Shown piece by piece: positions 23,255-36,366 of a stretch of DNA of 64,000 nt. The notes under the pieces were generated by a model. It worked only from the letters and a program-made list of their open reading frames with translations. It had not been told where the DNA came from and searched no databases. The stretch is taken from positions 30,526,833 through 30,590,832 of the forward strand of contig NC_087062.1 in the NCBI RefSeq assembly GCF_963678635.1, in the 5' to 3' direction. Position 1 is the first letter of the stretch. Each line of letters begins with the position of its first letter. This DNA comes from Symsagittifera roscoffensis (lineage: Eukaryota > Xenacoelomorpha > Acoela > Convolutidae). The position numbers and the translations under genes are program-made.

Positions 23255-26200
23255 ATTTTTATAGCTTCAAACTTGTTGCTGGACATTTTCTTGCACGGCT
23301 GATTTGCAGGGTTGTATTTTGAGATTGGAAAGGGCGAGGTTTGCCAATTTGCGCTTCATGTAGTTTTATAATATTTGAGTGGTCTTCTACAACTGAAGCA
23401 CATTCGATGTCACGGGACGTACGGTGTTTGCGGTGCAGAGAGTTGATATTTTTGAGGTCTGGATTGCATAATTTTGTCCTTGTTGCAAATTTTTTTTTTG
23501 CTGGGTTAGTTGAACACTTTGTACGGGATGCTTTTAAGGACAAAAAATTGAGAGAGGACCGTCATTGCTCACTGGGGCCTTAGAATATTTGATTACCCTC
23601 ATTGTTGTCATGACCTGGTTAAATTTGGGAAAATCTGCAATTGACGTTTTTTTTCTCTGCAGCCTCCTGATTATTGCTTATTAAAGTTTTGCTCTAACTT
23701 GAAATTATCATTTTTTTTTGCTAGCGCTCTCATATAATCTCCGCTTGTGTTTTTTAAATTTATTTGAGTGCAATTATAAAGTTTTCTGTGAAATCTCGTG
23801 CTATTTAAACTATACCCTGCATTATCTTTCGATAGAGTCATTCTATTAAGCACAATTAAACAATTATGGAGCTGACAGAAGTCAAGTGCTGTAGCGCTTA
23901 ACGGTTATTCTATTAAGTTTTTTTAAAATCCAATTAGGCTTTGCTCGTTTGAAGACGCAAATCACTTATTGATCAGGTTCTTGCGTTGCGAGTAGATGAC
24001 GCTGTTTGTTTGCTGCGTTTTTGGGTGCTACAGTGTGTACTTTGACTTATTCTAAGACTGTGTCACTTAATACAAACGATAAGGGAAATGGGTCAGGTAA
24101 CGCCTGGTTTGCTAGTGTTTGAAGCATTATTAAAAACTGATCCGGGCGCATCGTTCTGGCGTCAAATTGAGTACTTTTTGTTTCTGTCATGTGAAGCTCA
24201 GTGGAAAAGGGGTTGCATAGAAGATTTTGGAGTGCTAACAAAGCATCATCAAAGTTTTGCTGAGCAAATTGTGCTTGTAATAAAAATTTTGAAGCCTGTT
24301 CCTGTTAGTATAATTGTAAGTATCTGATACGCTGACTGTTTTCAGTGTTCGCTACGATGACGCAATTTACATTCAACTTTGGTTCAACGTTTTTATAATA
24401 GACCAAGTTTCTGTATAATTTTGATAGAATTACGGTGAGTCAATTCAAAATTGCCTATTTTAGAGTAGTAATTAGTCCTAGACAATAACTCAAAATCAGG
24501 GACTTAAGTTAGAATAATATAGCTGAGTCGTGTCAAATGTGATCTAGAGAATGCTGTTTAAATTAATAGTTTTGTAAACCATTTTTTATGCCAAATTTAT
24601 ACAGTTTGAGTTGGGATCTTTTTTTTACTTCAATTTTAGTTTTTCAATTTTCCATTCACCCTGTTTTAGTTTGTAATGTTTGACCGAAATCGAAAGTTGA
24701 ATTGTTGAAAAAGTGGTTTTGGTGTTCAGATTTACTTAGTTTGAATCTACAATGCATAATTTTGTCTTTGTTACAGGATAATTTTATGCTGGGTTAGTTG
24801 AGCCTTTCGTACGGGTTGGTTTTGAAGATAAGAAAGTTGAGGTTGGATCATCATTGCCAAAGGAGGCCTTACAGTGTTTGAGTACCCTCATTGTTGCCAT
24901 TACACAGTTAAAATAGGGAAAATTGGCACCTGGGGTTGTTTTTGCTGGCCCAAATAAATGTTTTCTAGCACTCCTCTACGATCTCCGCTTGTGTCTTATT
25001 AATTTTTGTGAAGTCGCGTGCTACTTCATTTAAACTATCTTTTGCAATATTTTTTAGATAGAGTCATGCTAATAAGCCGAAGTAAACGACTGGCGAGCGT
25101 GCATTAGTAATGTGCTGTAGCGCTTAACGGTTTTTCTAGTAGTTTTATTCTAATCAACTTAGGCTTCGCGCGGTTGAAGACGTAAATGTAGTGATCACGT
25201 TCTTGCGTTGCGAATGGCTGGAACTTGTTGTTTGCTGCATTTTCGCGTGCTACAGTGTGTACTTTGGCTTATCCTAGGGCTGCGTCAGCTAATATAAGTG
25301 ATAAGGGTAATGGGTCAGGTAGCGCTTGGTTTGCTAGTGTTTGAAACTTCATTAAACATTGATCCGGACGCGTTGGTCAAATCGAGTCTTTTTTTCTCCA
25401 TCATGTGAATCTCAGTAGAAAATTGGCTGCGGTAAAGATTTCGGAGTGCTATCAAAGCATCATCGAAGTTTTCTGAACATTTTATGGTAGAAATAGAATT
25501 TTTTCAACCTGCCCCTATTAGTTTAGATGTAAGTATCTGTTTGCTACGACGAGAACTCTGCGCATTTGACTTTTAAATTTTGTCCAGTTTTTTTGATAAT
25601 ATATTGCCAAGTTTTCGTAAAATTTTGTTAGAATTATGTTCATTTGTAGACCGATTTTTGGATCTATTTTTTCAGTTCGTGAGTTTTGAACAAAATCGAA
25701 AGTTTAAATTTTTCAATATAAAAAAGATAATTAATAAGTAAGCGTGTAAGTTTTCTGTCAGAATCAACAAAGCGTTTCTCTCGCTATTAATTTTGTTTGC
25801 GCTAAATCAGAACATTAATTTTTATGTGCGCTAAATCAGTCTGCGACTCCTGTTCTAGTTTGATTAATGAAACAGAAACCATTTATTTAAAAAGTTAGCT
25901 GTTCTGTTGCACATTTTAAATTTGTTGCCATGATTGAGTTAAAGTAGGGAAAATCTGCCCCTGGCATTTTTTGCTACCCTATTTAATGCCATGATCTAGT
26001 TAAAATAGGAAAAATCTGCCTGTGGCATTTTGTGCTTGCCTCAATAAGTTTTTAAAGAATTGAAATTGCTTGTCCCTGACAGCCGCCTGATTGTTGTTTA
26101 TTAGAGCTTCGCTCTCACTTGAAATTATTAAACTGGATTGCTAGTGCTCTCATACGATCCCCGCATGTGTTTTAATAATCTACTTGACTGCATTTATATA

Positions 26201-29065
26201 GTATAATGTGATGCGGCCTGTTACTTATGTAAACTATCTTGTCCAATATCTTCCCATTGAGACCTGTTATTAAGCACGAGTAAACGCCCGGCGAGCGTGT
26301 ATAAGTCATGTGTTGTAGCGCTTAACAGTTATTTTAGTAATTTTTTCTAATCTAATTAGGCTTTGCTCGTTTGAAGACGCAAATCATTTAGTGATCACAA
26401 TCTTGCGTTGCGAATCGACGACACTTGTAGTTTGCTGCGTTGTTGTGTACTGCACTGTCTAGTTTGGCTTATTTTAGAGCTGCATCAGCTAATACAAACA
26501 TTTAGGGTAATGGGTCTGGTGACGACTGGATTACTAGCGTTTGTAGCGTTTTTAATTATTGATCCAAACGCACTTTTCTTGCATCAAATCGAGAATTTTT
26601 AACTCTATCATGTGAAGCTCAATCGAAAAAGCTTGCAGAAGAAGTTTCAGAGTGTTATCAAACCATCATCGAAGTTTCCAGGACCATTTGAGGTAGTAAT
26701 CGAAAAATTTTTGCAAGCTTGTCCCTGTTAGTATAATTGTTAGTATCTGGTACGTTGATTGCTTTTAGCGTTTGCTACACTGACATTCAAGTTTGGTGAA
26801 ATGGTGGAGTTTTGATGGAATGACGGTGAGCCATTTCGAAAATGTCTGTTTTAGAGTATCGCAATTTACTTAGTCTTAGACATTGACTCAAAATCAGTCA
26901 GTCATAGACATTGACTCAAGTAAGAATTAAAAAATTAAGCCTGGTCAATTGTGTTCCAGAGAACTATTTTTAATTTAATAATTGTGTATATCGATTTTTT
27001 ATGCCAAATTTATGCAGTTTGAGTTTGAATCTATTTTTAACTTCATTTTTAGTTTTGCATTTTCCGTCTCACTCTGTTTTAATTCGTAGTTTTTGACCAA
27101 AATTGAAAGTTTAAGTGTTTCAATCTAAGAAACAATTAAATGCTTAAGCGTGTACGTTTCTGTCAGAGTCTACAAAGGGTTTTCAATACAATAAATTTTA
27201 TGTCCGCCAAATCAATCTGAGGCTCATGTTCGATTCTGAATATCGAAACAAAAAACAAGTTGACTATTATGTTGCAGATTTTAATATTAGTTGATGTAAG
27301 ATAGATACTTCAAGCAAATTAGTGGTGTAACTAAGTTTTATCATTATTAAAACTTTTTGCTGGCTAATTTCTAAATGTATATGTTCCTAATAACTGGTTA
27401 TTAAAATGTTTTATAACCTAAAATAACTTTCGTTAGTACAACGTGAACTCATTTTTTATGACGACTAGTGAATAAAAAAATGCTGTGACTATTCAGAAAA
27501 CACCAGTTTCCAGAACTCATCAAGTACCAGCATCAATATCAAAAAATTTATTTACGAAAACCCGTAAAAAATTTGTAATGAAATTGTGAGACGGAAACTG
27601 GAAACACAAAACATGTTGTTCCCCAAAAAAACATCGATTGGTTCCACCTAAAAGTACTGCCTACTGTGCTCGATGATTTCTCTAGTTTATTTTTCAGCAA
27701 GCTGTCCACTGAAATGCTGAGATTGTTCTCACACAGCTTTTGGGACTGGATTAATTGTTTTTGGGTCGCTTAAATCGATTATCAATTAATTATTGTAACT
27801 CGAAATATTTTGAATAGAGAATGTCTCATAAATAGAAATAAAATTGGTTTCATTAAGGATTTCAATCGGCTCAAGGAAAAGTTTTATTTCAGCTTAAGGT
27901 TTGTGATATCTGCGGTCCTTGAAGTGTTAAAAGGGTAGTTTTGGCGGTTCAGAACTCCATCAATCTTTTTGCAGGACATTCTGTTGCGTGATTAGGTAGG
28001 CATTTTGCACGGCTGTGTTTTGAGACTAAAAAGCGTGAGGTTTGCTTATTTGTGATACCTATGGCCTTAAAAATTTTAAATGGACTTGTTCAACCGTAAC
28101 AAGTTATAGATCAGTTGAAGTCACAGTACGTACGGTTCTTGAGGTAGAGAAGTGATAGTTTTGGGGTCTGGTATTGCATACTTTTGAAGTGGTTGCACAA
28201 AAAAATGTTTGCTGGGTCTGTTGAGTGTTCTGTACGTGTTGGTTTTAGGGCATTAAAGTTGAGTAACGCCCATTTGTGCTCCCTGCGTCCTTAGAGTAAT
28301 TGATTACCCTAATTCTTGCCATGATTCAGTTCAATTAGGGAAAATCTGCCCCTGGCATTTTATTGCTCGCCCCAATTTTTTTTAAGGATTAAAACTGTTT
28401 TTCCTCGGCAGCCGCCTGATTGTGCCTTATTAGAGTTTCACGCTAACTTGAAATTATCAAATTGATTTAGTAGCGCTTTCATACGACCTCCGCTTGTGTT
28501 TTGTTAATCTATTTGAACGCATTTATAAAATGTAACGTGATGCAGCGTACTACTTCATAAAAACTATCTTGAGCAATATCTTCCCATTGAGACCTGCTAT
28601 TAAGCACGAGTAAACGACTGGCGAGCGTTTATAAGTCATGTGCTGTAGCGCTTAACAGTTATTTTAGTAATTTTTCTAATCTAATTAGGCTTCGCTCATT
28701 TGAAGACGCAAATCATTTAGTGATCACAATCTTGCGTTGCGAATCGACGACACTTGTCGTTTACTGCGTTTTTGTGTACTACACTGTCTAGCTTGGCTTA
28801 TCTTAGAGCTGCATCAGCTAATACAAACATTTAAGATAACGGGTCAGGTGACGACTGAATTACTAGCATTTGTAGCGTTTCTAATTTTTGATCCGAACGC
28901 ACTTTTCTTGCATCAAATCGAGTACTTCTAACACTATCATGTGGAGCTCAATGGAAGAAGATTTGCTGAGAATATTTCAAGGTGTTATCAAAACATCATC
29001 GGAATTTTCCAGAACCATATGTGGTAGTATTAGATTTTTTTCCAGCCTGTCCCTATTAGTATAAT
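23255..29065. repeat. repeat U array in block A (four units)
   Basis: Each unit is about 1.0-1.5 kb and contains the core GTAGCGCTTAAC (23891, 25117, 26315, 28645). The core is followed by a gctttgctcgtttgaagacg-type segment, cttgcgttgcga, gtttgctgcgtttt, an 'atgggtcaggt' stretch, and a 3' part with ttagtataattgtaag. Units begin near 23255, 24745, 25900 and 27950. The fourth is cut at 29065 by the block junction. Frames across the core are short, begin at non-ATG codons in several copies and show no motif, so I call it non-coding. Confidence 0.8.
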
Positions 29066-29437
29066 TTGAAAATTTTGTCGTTTTTTTTAGGTCGACCAAA
29101 TTGATTTTTCGAGCTCTCCAAAATCACTAAAAAGTCCCTGTTTTGGCCAAGATTTCGCGCCGCAGGTAAAATTTTGAAGGAAAAACAGGCCAAAAAAGCT
29201 GTTTTTAGGCAATTTTTTGAAAATTTTGACCAAAAAATTGCATTTTTTCGGCGCGAACTCCCCTCTCAAAATTATTATATATATATATTGGCGCCGAAGG
29301 CGCCTTTAGAAATTTTTTATGATCCATCACCAAAAATGGATTTTTTTCAAAATAGTACAAAGGGGGACGCTTTGGGTCGGCAGGGGGTTGAATCCCTGAG
29401 GGGGTGAAGGAAGCGTCCGCCCCCCCTAAATCTGCCC
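29066..29437. mobile_element. hAT-type MITE, 5'-truncated (copy 3)
   Basis: Lacks the first ~65 bases including the left inverted terminus. It retains the GGCGCCGAAGGCGCC palindrome and the right end (taaatctgccctg). The truncation point is the block A/B junction. Confidence 0.75.
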
Positions 29438-29924
29438 TGGTCCCACAATATGTCGGAAGTTAGTATATCACAAAGGCTAAATTAGTGGCGCTATTTTAAA
29501 AGTTACACATAGGTGATATCATTTTTTTTCTATGATGATGCGATTAACTTGACTAGGATACAGAGACAAAATTAAACAATCATATCTTAGCAAAAAAATG
29601 CAAACATCGGCTTTCATCTTATTTTCTACTACAAAATGTTCCCATCAAAATACCAATTTACCATCTTATGGAAGGGATTCGCTTCAAAAGACAGACTATA
29701 AGTTTGAGTTAGTTGCTATTAATTTTATTTATTGCGTCAACTTATTTAGTGATTTTGTACCCTAACTGATTGATTTTTGTTAATAATTGATGCTCAACAT
29801 CATTAATTGAAGTGTTTGTTATTTTATTAATTGCAAATTTACAAGCACCTAAAAATAATTTGAGCATTATAACAACGTTTCAAACAAATGAAGATGATAT
29901 AACTGATCTGGCGAGATGCTGTTA

Positions 29925-30715
29925 TTTTGTTTTTGGACTATTTTTTCTTCTGATGGAGACGGGCTTTTAAGATTTTTTCCATCCTTGCGTTTTCCAATCT
30001 GTCTTTTCATTAGATTTCACGCCAAGGTACAGTCACGGGACACAGACACTTTTCTTCACATCTTTACTGTTTTCTTTTGTAAATTTCCGGGATGACCAAC
30101 AAAGCTTGTCATAAAATTTTCGTATATGGAGAGATGCTAATCATGTACAGCTTCCATGCAATTTCATAAGTTCAGAAAATTGCATGAAAGATTTCTGATT
30201 AGCATGCTTTCAAATATAGAAACTATTTGAATTTTTCCATAAACTAAAAAAATCAGGTTTGTACTTTTCTTTTTGTTTCATTATTCTTCGGATGTGATTG
30301 ATAATCAAACACTGGTATGAAGGACTCTGTTTGTTTGAAAGCCTTAAAACCGCTGAGGCATTGCAGATTTCGCGCATAATATGGTTTGAGACTAGCCTAA
30401 AACTGTTCAACCTATTTATTGAAAATGTCAAAATTGAATAATTTAGCTAAACTTTTGTTGGGATACCGGTTTCTCAAAATTAAACTTTGAACCAAACTTT
30501 TAACAAGAAAACACAAGTTTCGGGTACTCAAGACTACGGTATGCATGCCAAAAAATTTCTCTATCTGCAAAAAGAATTCGAGAAAGTTTTTGTTTTGAGC
30601 CAAAATTCGTTCTGCGCTTTAAAATGATTTCAAAAAAATAAGCCCGAGCTAATAAGCCCGAGCTAACTTGTTTCAAATTATTCTTTTTTCGTTTAACAGC
30701 AAAAAAGGCTTTCAG
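29925..30715. other. segment present only in block B
   Basis: Absent from the corresponding point of block A (18702). Its right part (about 30525-30640) is a further diverged copy of a piece of repeat R (tactcaagactacggtatgca). The phrase aataagcccgagct occurs twice in tandem. It also carries the nested hairpin at 30134-30205. No gene was recognised. Confidence 0.6.
30134..30205. other. nested inverted repeat (hairpin)
   Basis: ATGCTAATCA (30134-30143) pairs with TGATTAGCAT (30196-30205). Inside it CATGCAATTT pairs with AAATTGCATG. The two stems are separated by unpaired internal loops. Confidence 0.7.
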
Positions 30716-32850
30716 ATTTTCTGCTCAGTCATGACACATACTTGTTTCGACTATCGATACGAAAGTAACGAAATGATTGTGCTCGGGGTGGGTTTTTTTT
30801 TTCTTCAGACAAATGTTGACTTCTTAACTAGCCATTTTTGACGGATTTTTTTAATCATTTAAAAAGTGTTCTTGTCCTGAGCTTAAATTTGAAAAGATGT
30901 TCCACCTGTGATCATTTTTCATAAAGTTCTGGGTGTTTAAAGATTGCCATTTTGGCAAATTTGGGACAATTAACGTGCGTTATATTTCGCGCTATTAACA
31001 TGTAAGTGGAGATTTAATCTGTCTTAGAAATTGTTTCAAATTGGTTGAAAGTAGCTTATTTGCTATAATTGATTTGTTACAAGGAGAAAAATTTGTCCTT
31101 TTGTTCTTTATATGGCGTGTGGGGGAGATGATTTTCTTTAAAAAATTTCAAATTGTATGTTCATTTTATTTTATTACATTTAATTTCTCTAGGTTATTAT
31201 TGCTCCATAAACTTTAAAAGGCAGTCGGAACATTCAGGGCCTCCCCTGTTTTGAGCAGTTTTGCTTAACGTTATTTTTCAAATTTGCTATGATGACATTA
31301 AATGTAGAACTTGATGTCCAGATAAATTTCCACTCCGGTTTGTTTGGCACAATGTTTCAGTCGAGTATGTGTTTTAAATTCCGAAGACAGCAGTAACTGA
31401 GGGTACTCAAGACTACAGTATGCATGCCATAAAACTTTTTCTAGCTGCAAAAAGAATTCGAGAAAGTTTTTGTTTTGAGCCAAATTTCGTTCTGCACTCT
31501 AAAATGATTTTTAAAATTTTGAGCAACCGAAAAATTTTTGTGCCACCATAAAAAAAGCTAGTCATTCAATTTTTATATGGAAATCAAATAAAGAGCATTT
31601 TTTTGTTTTTTTTTTGTATCAAGACACCAATTATCAAGTGAAAACTATAGAAAAACACTTTATAATTCAATTCACCAGACTTTGAAAGGGTTGACTAATA
31701 ACTAGCACTTTTTAATAGATTAGCAGTATGGAGCTGCATGATTAGAGTTTTTGGTCTATGGTGATCTATCCGGATAATTGACAGTCATGATTGACGAAAA
31801 GTATGACCTGAGTATGAAACTATTCAGAGGGATCAAGCCTGATCAAAAACAGGAACTTTAATTTTCATCTAATTGTTAAATTGTTCTTTTAACCAAGTTT
31901 CATCAGAAAAAAAAGCATGGAAGCGCAAAATTCTTCTTCAACGGTATTATTTGAGTTCAAGGTTTAAGATTTGTGCCCGAGCTAATTTTTGGTTTTGGAA
32001 ACGCGTGCTTGATGGATGGAAACATTTCTTGAAATTATGTTAGATAACTAGATAACAGATTTTCGTTCTTTTTTTAACTCATTTCTTTATTTGTTACACA
32101 GAAATAATGCTTTCAACATTTCTGCTTAGTCTTGACACATAATTGTTCTGACTTTCGATACAAAAATAACAGAATATTTGTGCTCGGGGTTGGTTTTTAT
32201 CTTCAGACAAATTTAGACTTTTTAACTATCCATTTTGACCAATTTTTTTTATATAATTGAAAAGGTATTGTTGTCCTAAGCTTAAATTTGAAAAGATGTA
32301 TCACCTGTGATCACTTTTTGTAAAATTATGGGGGTTTAAAGATTGCCATTTTGGCCAATTTGGGACAAATAAGGCGCGTTATTTTTCTCGCTTTTAACGT
32401 CCAAGCTGAGATTTAATCTGTCTTAGAAATTGTTTCAAAATGATTGAAAGAAGCTGATTTGCTATAATTGATTTGTTACAGGGAGCGAAATCTACACTTT
32501 TGTTCTTTATATGGCATGTGTGGGGATAATTTTCATAAAAAATTTCAATTTTAAAAAAAAAATGTTCATTTTTTTTCTATTACATTTAATTTTCTAGGAT
32601 ATTACTGCTCAATAAACCTTAAAAAGCAGTCGAAACATTCAGGACCTCGCCCTGTTTTGAGCAGTTTTGTTCATCGTTATTTTTCAAATTTGCTATGATG
32701 ACATTAAATGTAGAACTTGAACTCTAGTTAAATTTTCATTCCGATTCGTTTGGTACAAAGTTTCAGTCGGGTATATGTTTCAGATTCTGAAGACAACAAT
32801 AATTGATAACTTATAGTTTGCTGACTAAAGGTTATAAAAAATGAGCTCAT
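30715..32850. repeat. repeat R in block B
   Basis: Counterpart of 18707-20810, with the second unit starting near 32122. It shares the same landmarks and breaks off at the same internal point. Confidence 0.8.
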
Positions 32851-34528
32851 GAAGAAAGTTCATTGAGTTCACTCTAATTGTTATCAGCGAAGATTTCACG
32901 AAATCACACTCCTCTGTTTCTTTTTGCTTTTACGGCGTGACGAAATGTAGACATCCCAGACATTTTTATTAAGATTTAGGAAATTTTTATGGCTTATTTT
33001 TTTTACAACACAAGCACTTCAAGAAGATTTGTCTTCAATAGTTTATTGAAAAATGTTTTTAGGTGGTCCATGGTGATCAGTTGAAGATATACCAATGTTT
33101 GCTACATCGAGTAGTTTTCTCAATTTTAGCTTGCCAAAAACCGCAGTTTAATCCAGATTTTTGTCAATAGTTTTCGGATGAGGTTTTGTTTTTGTGTCAT
33201 TATAAAACATGATAGTCTTTTGTTTTATTTTTGCCGACTCTGAATACCTAAATCTGATTTCTTGAAAAATAGTTACAGAGAGTTACATTCTTGACAGAAC
33301 GAAATTTCTGATAGGAGGCAAAGAAAAGTATATAGACTTATTCGATATAATGAAAGACAAAATACTTGTCATTAGTGATCACTTAAGCGGTTGATAGCTT
33401 TCAAATGGTCTAGCAAACGTATGTTTGAATTGGTTCATGTTATTTGACATTGATGCTAATGTTTTTTCAAAAGTTTGTCACAAGCTTTTAGTCGCTTCAA
33501 ATATTAAGTTGGTTGCCATGATTTGATTTTCCCAGCGAGTTTTTTATGCAAACTTGGCCTCTTTTGGCGTCTTGTGTTTTTGGATTCAAATATATGAGAC
33601 TCAATTAATAATCAATCTTCTAACTATGATTTTAAAAACCAAACTGCATATCCAAGACTGATAGCTTAATCTCTCAGAGGTAGAAAAACTTTTTAACTGT
33701 AACAATTTTGCATTGCAACTTTAATCCCTCCAATTACATTGTTGCTCGGCATATTGCATGTATCACTTGTTTTGCCAAATTTTAGTGACGTGTGTGGTAT
33801 CGCGAGTATCCACTACATTAACCGAACTGTTTTCTGGTTACTGGTGTCGATTTTATCTAGCCCAGAACGGTAGTTCAAGCTTTCTTTTGAAGTTTATTTT
33901 CTCGACTTCATTGAAGCACTGGAATCGGGAAGACGAATCCTTACTGATTATTGCTTTGATAAAAATCCAAGGTGATCCGGTACTTTTTTTTGCTGTGATT
34001 GATCCCATCGAGGAGGAATATATTTTTTTCTGCGTCTGTCAGTTGTTCCAATCATTTACAAAATTTGAAAAAGCTTTGTACTCGTCTTCTTTTGTTGTTT
34101 TGTTTTCTCTTTTTTTTTCATCTAAAATCAGATACCACAAACAAACATCAGAAGGGTTTGAGTGATAAATTATATCAAAGCCCTCTCAGTCGTACTCCGA
34201 ACGAAATCAATTTAAAAAAAATATTTCGCAGTCTCAAAAAGCCGGGTTTAAATTTCCGAGTTTTCGACCAATTTCGAGGGAGCGAGTTAATATCTTTATA
34301 TATAGTAAAGGCATTTTAGTAATGGCCACTTAGTAAATTGCAAAAAATTGGAAAAGAACATAGAATTTGTTTTTGATTTTTTTTTCGTTCAATTAACTTT
34401 TGAAGACAGTTATAGTATTTAATGCCTATTTCACCAATTTTCTATGCATTTATATTTTTCTATTATCACACCACGCAAGAGAAACGACGCTAATTTAAGA
34501 TTATAAGTTTTTTCCTAAATTTTTATCA

Positions 34529-34987
34529 ATGTTGTCGGAAAATTCTGTGCTATTTGCACAGCAACCGGCTGGCCTTGTTTCAATTGGAGTTGGGACTTTA
34601 GGCCTTAAAACTGAACGCCTTTTTAAGGCTGCTCGCCTTGCTGGTTTTAGCAATATTTCATCACTTGAAATTTTTGGGGTACTGAACCTAAATTTTTTTG
34701 AAGAATTCTTTCTTGATGGCTTTGGAATCGTCTGTTGTGTCGATTGAAGGGCTGGCTGTGAGTGTTGTAGTGCCTATGATCGAAGTTTTTTGTTGGTAGG
34801 TCAAGGCATAAAATAGATAGATCCCACTACGGGTAGATTTTTCCTGTTTTGTTTCTAACGCTTGAATCCATGCAAATGTAATTGGTTCGTAATTGTTCTC
34901 ATTGGAAGATGATGAAACGGAAACCCTAGGTGTTTTTTTTATAAGTAAGACCTCAATTTCTCGGGTTGAAAGTCTCGTTGTTTTCAT
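34529..34987 (-). pseudogene. unidentified ORF with one frameshift, block B copy
   Basis: From ATG at 34987 the frame runs 99 codons (Ser/Thr-rich, no motif) and stops just after a run of seven A's. A +1 shift there would continue it for about 65 more codons (basic, with PARRAALKRRS) to a TAA near 34500. A TATATAAAC lies at 35003-35011, too close to the ATG to be its promoter. No family was recognised. The block A copy is disrupted at codon 2. Confidence 0.25.
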
Positions 34988-35035
34988 GAAAACATCTGGT
35001 CAGTTTATATAGAACCATACCAGCACCAAAAAAAA

Positions 35036-36366
35036 TATGAGCCTTGAAATTTATAACAGAATGAAAACTGATTGGTACGAGCATAAGTTTTCAGTTTTTA
35101 GTGGCAGAAAAGCGCAAAATTTAGTGTTTTTTATTTATTATATAAAAAGGTTTGTTAAAACCTTAATTATTAAATTTAAAAAGGTTTGTTAAATTCATTT
35201 GAGTGCAATTATAAAGTTTTCTGTGAAATCTCGTGCTATTTAAACTATACCCTGCATTATCTTTCGATAGAGTCATTCTGTTAAGCACAATTAAACAATT
35301 ATGGAGCTGACAGAAGTCAAGTGCTGTAGCGCTTAACGGTTATTCTATTAAGTTTTTTTAAATCCAATTGGGCTTTGCTCGTTTGAAGACGCAAATCACT
35401 TTTTGGTCAGGTTCTTGCGTTGCGAGTAGATGACGCTGGTTGTTTGCTGCGTTTTTGGGTGCTACAGTGTGTACTTTGACTTATTCTAAGACTGTGTCAC
35501 TTAATACAAACGATAAGGGAAATGGGTCAGGTAACGCCTGGTTTGCTAGTGTTTGAAGCATTATTAAAAACTGATCCGGGCGCATCGTTCTGGCGTCAAA
35601 TTGAGTACTTTTTGTTTCTGTCATGTGAAGCTCAGTGGAAAAGGGGTTGCTACAGTGTGTACTTTGGCTTATCCTAGGGCTGCGTCAGCTAATATAAGTG
35701 ATAAGGGTAATGGGTCAGGTAGCGCTTGGTTTGCTAGTGTTTGAAACTTCATTAAACATTGATCCGGACGCGTTGGTTTGCCTTACTTAGTTTTTAAAGC
35801 CGCCTGATTGTTGTTTATAAGAGTTTCGCTGTCACTTGAAATTATTAAACTGTATTGCTAGTGCTCTCATACGATCCCCGCATGTGTTTTAATAATCTAC
35901 TTGACTGCATTTATATAGTATAATGTGATGCGGCCTGTAAACTATCTTGTGCAATATCTTCCCATTGAGACCTGCTATTATGCACGAGTAAACGACTGGC
36001 GAGCGTGTACAAGTCATGTGCTGTAGCGCTTAACAGTTATTTTAGTAATTTTTTCTAATCTAATTAGGCTTTGCTCGTTTGAAGACGCAAATCATTTAGT
36101 GATCACAATCTTGCGTTGCGAATCGACGACACTTGTCGTTTACTGCGTTTTTGTGTACTACACTGTCTAGCTTGGCTTACTTTAGAGCTGCATCAGCTAA
36201 TACAAACATTTAAGATAACGGGTCAAGTGACAACTGAATTACTAGCATTTGTAGCGTTTCTAATTTTTGATCCGAATGCACTTTTCTTGCATCAAATCGA
36301 GTATTTCTAACACTATCATGTGGAGCTCAATGGAAGAAGATTTGCTGAAAAAGTTTCAAGGTGTTA
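35036..36366. repeat. secondary duplication inside block B, first copy (internally deleted)
   Basis: The segment from tatgagccttgaaa at 35036 recurs at 36367 (offset 1331). The first copy carries a ~1-kb internal deletion at 35650, where ggttgc joins tacagtgtg, and includes U cores at 35326 and 36023. It retains ~50 bases (35777-35820) that the second copy lost at 38148. Confidence 0.8.

Larger units (their letters stand above)
17838..29065. repeat. large tandem block, copy A
   Basis: From 17838, inside the MITE, this block is repeated from 29066. Matching landmarks: 18217 with ~29437, 21742 with 33758, 22505 with 34529, 24047 with 36812 and 26408 with 38446. It holds MITE interior, ~500 bases of unique DNA, repeat R (18707-20810), a 20.8-23.1 kb segment with decayed frames, and repeat U (from ~23255). 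No intact gene was recognised in it. Copy A lacks ~790 bases present in B (29925-30715). B lacks A's 23130-23755 and ~27200-28400. Confidence 0.85.

Noticed and set aside
24088-24327. Frames over the U core (for example 24088-24327 and 26408-26602)
   Set aside because: Start codons differ between copies, the peptides have no motif, and indels between units shift the frame; interpreted as non-coding repeat.
33758-34165. 135-codon plus-strand frame in block B
   Set aside because: The block A copy is frameshifted near 21965 by a one-base run-length change, and no motif is visible on this strand.
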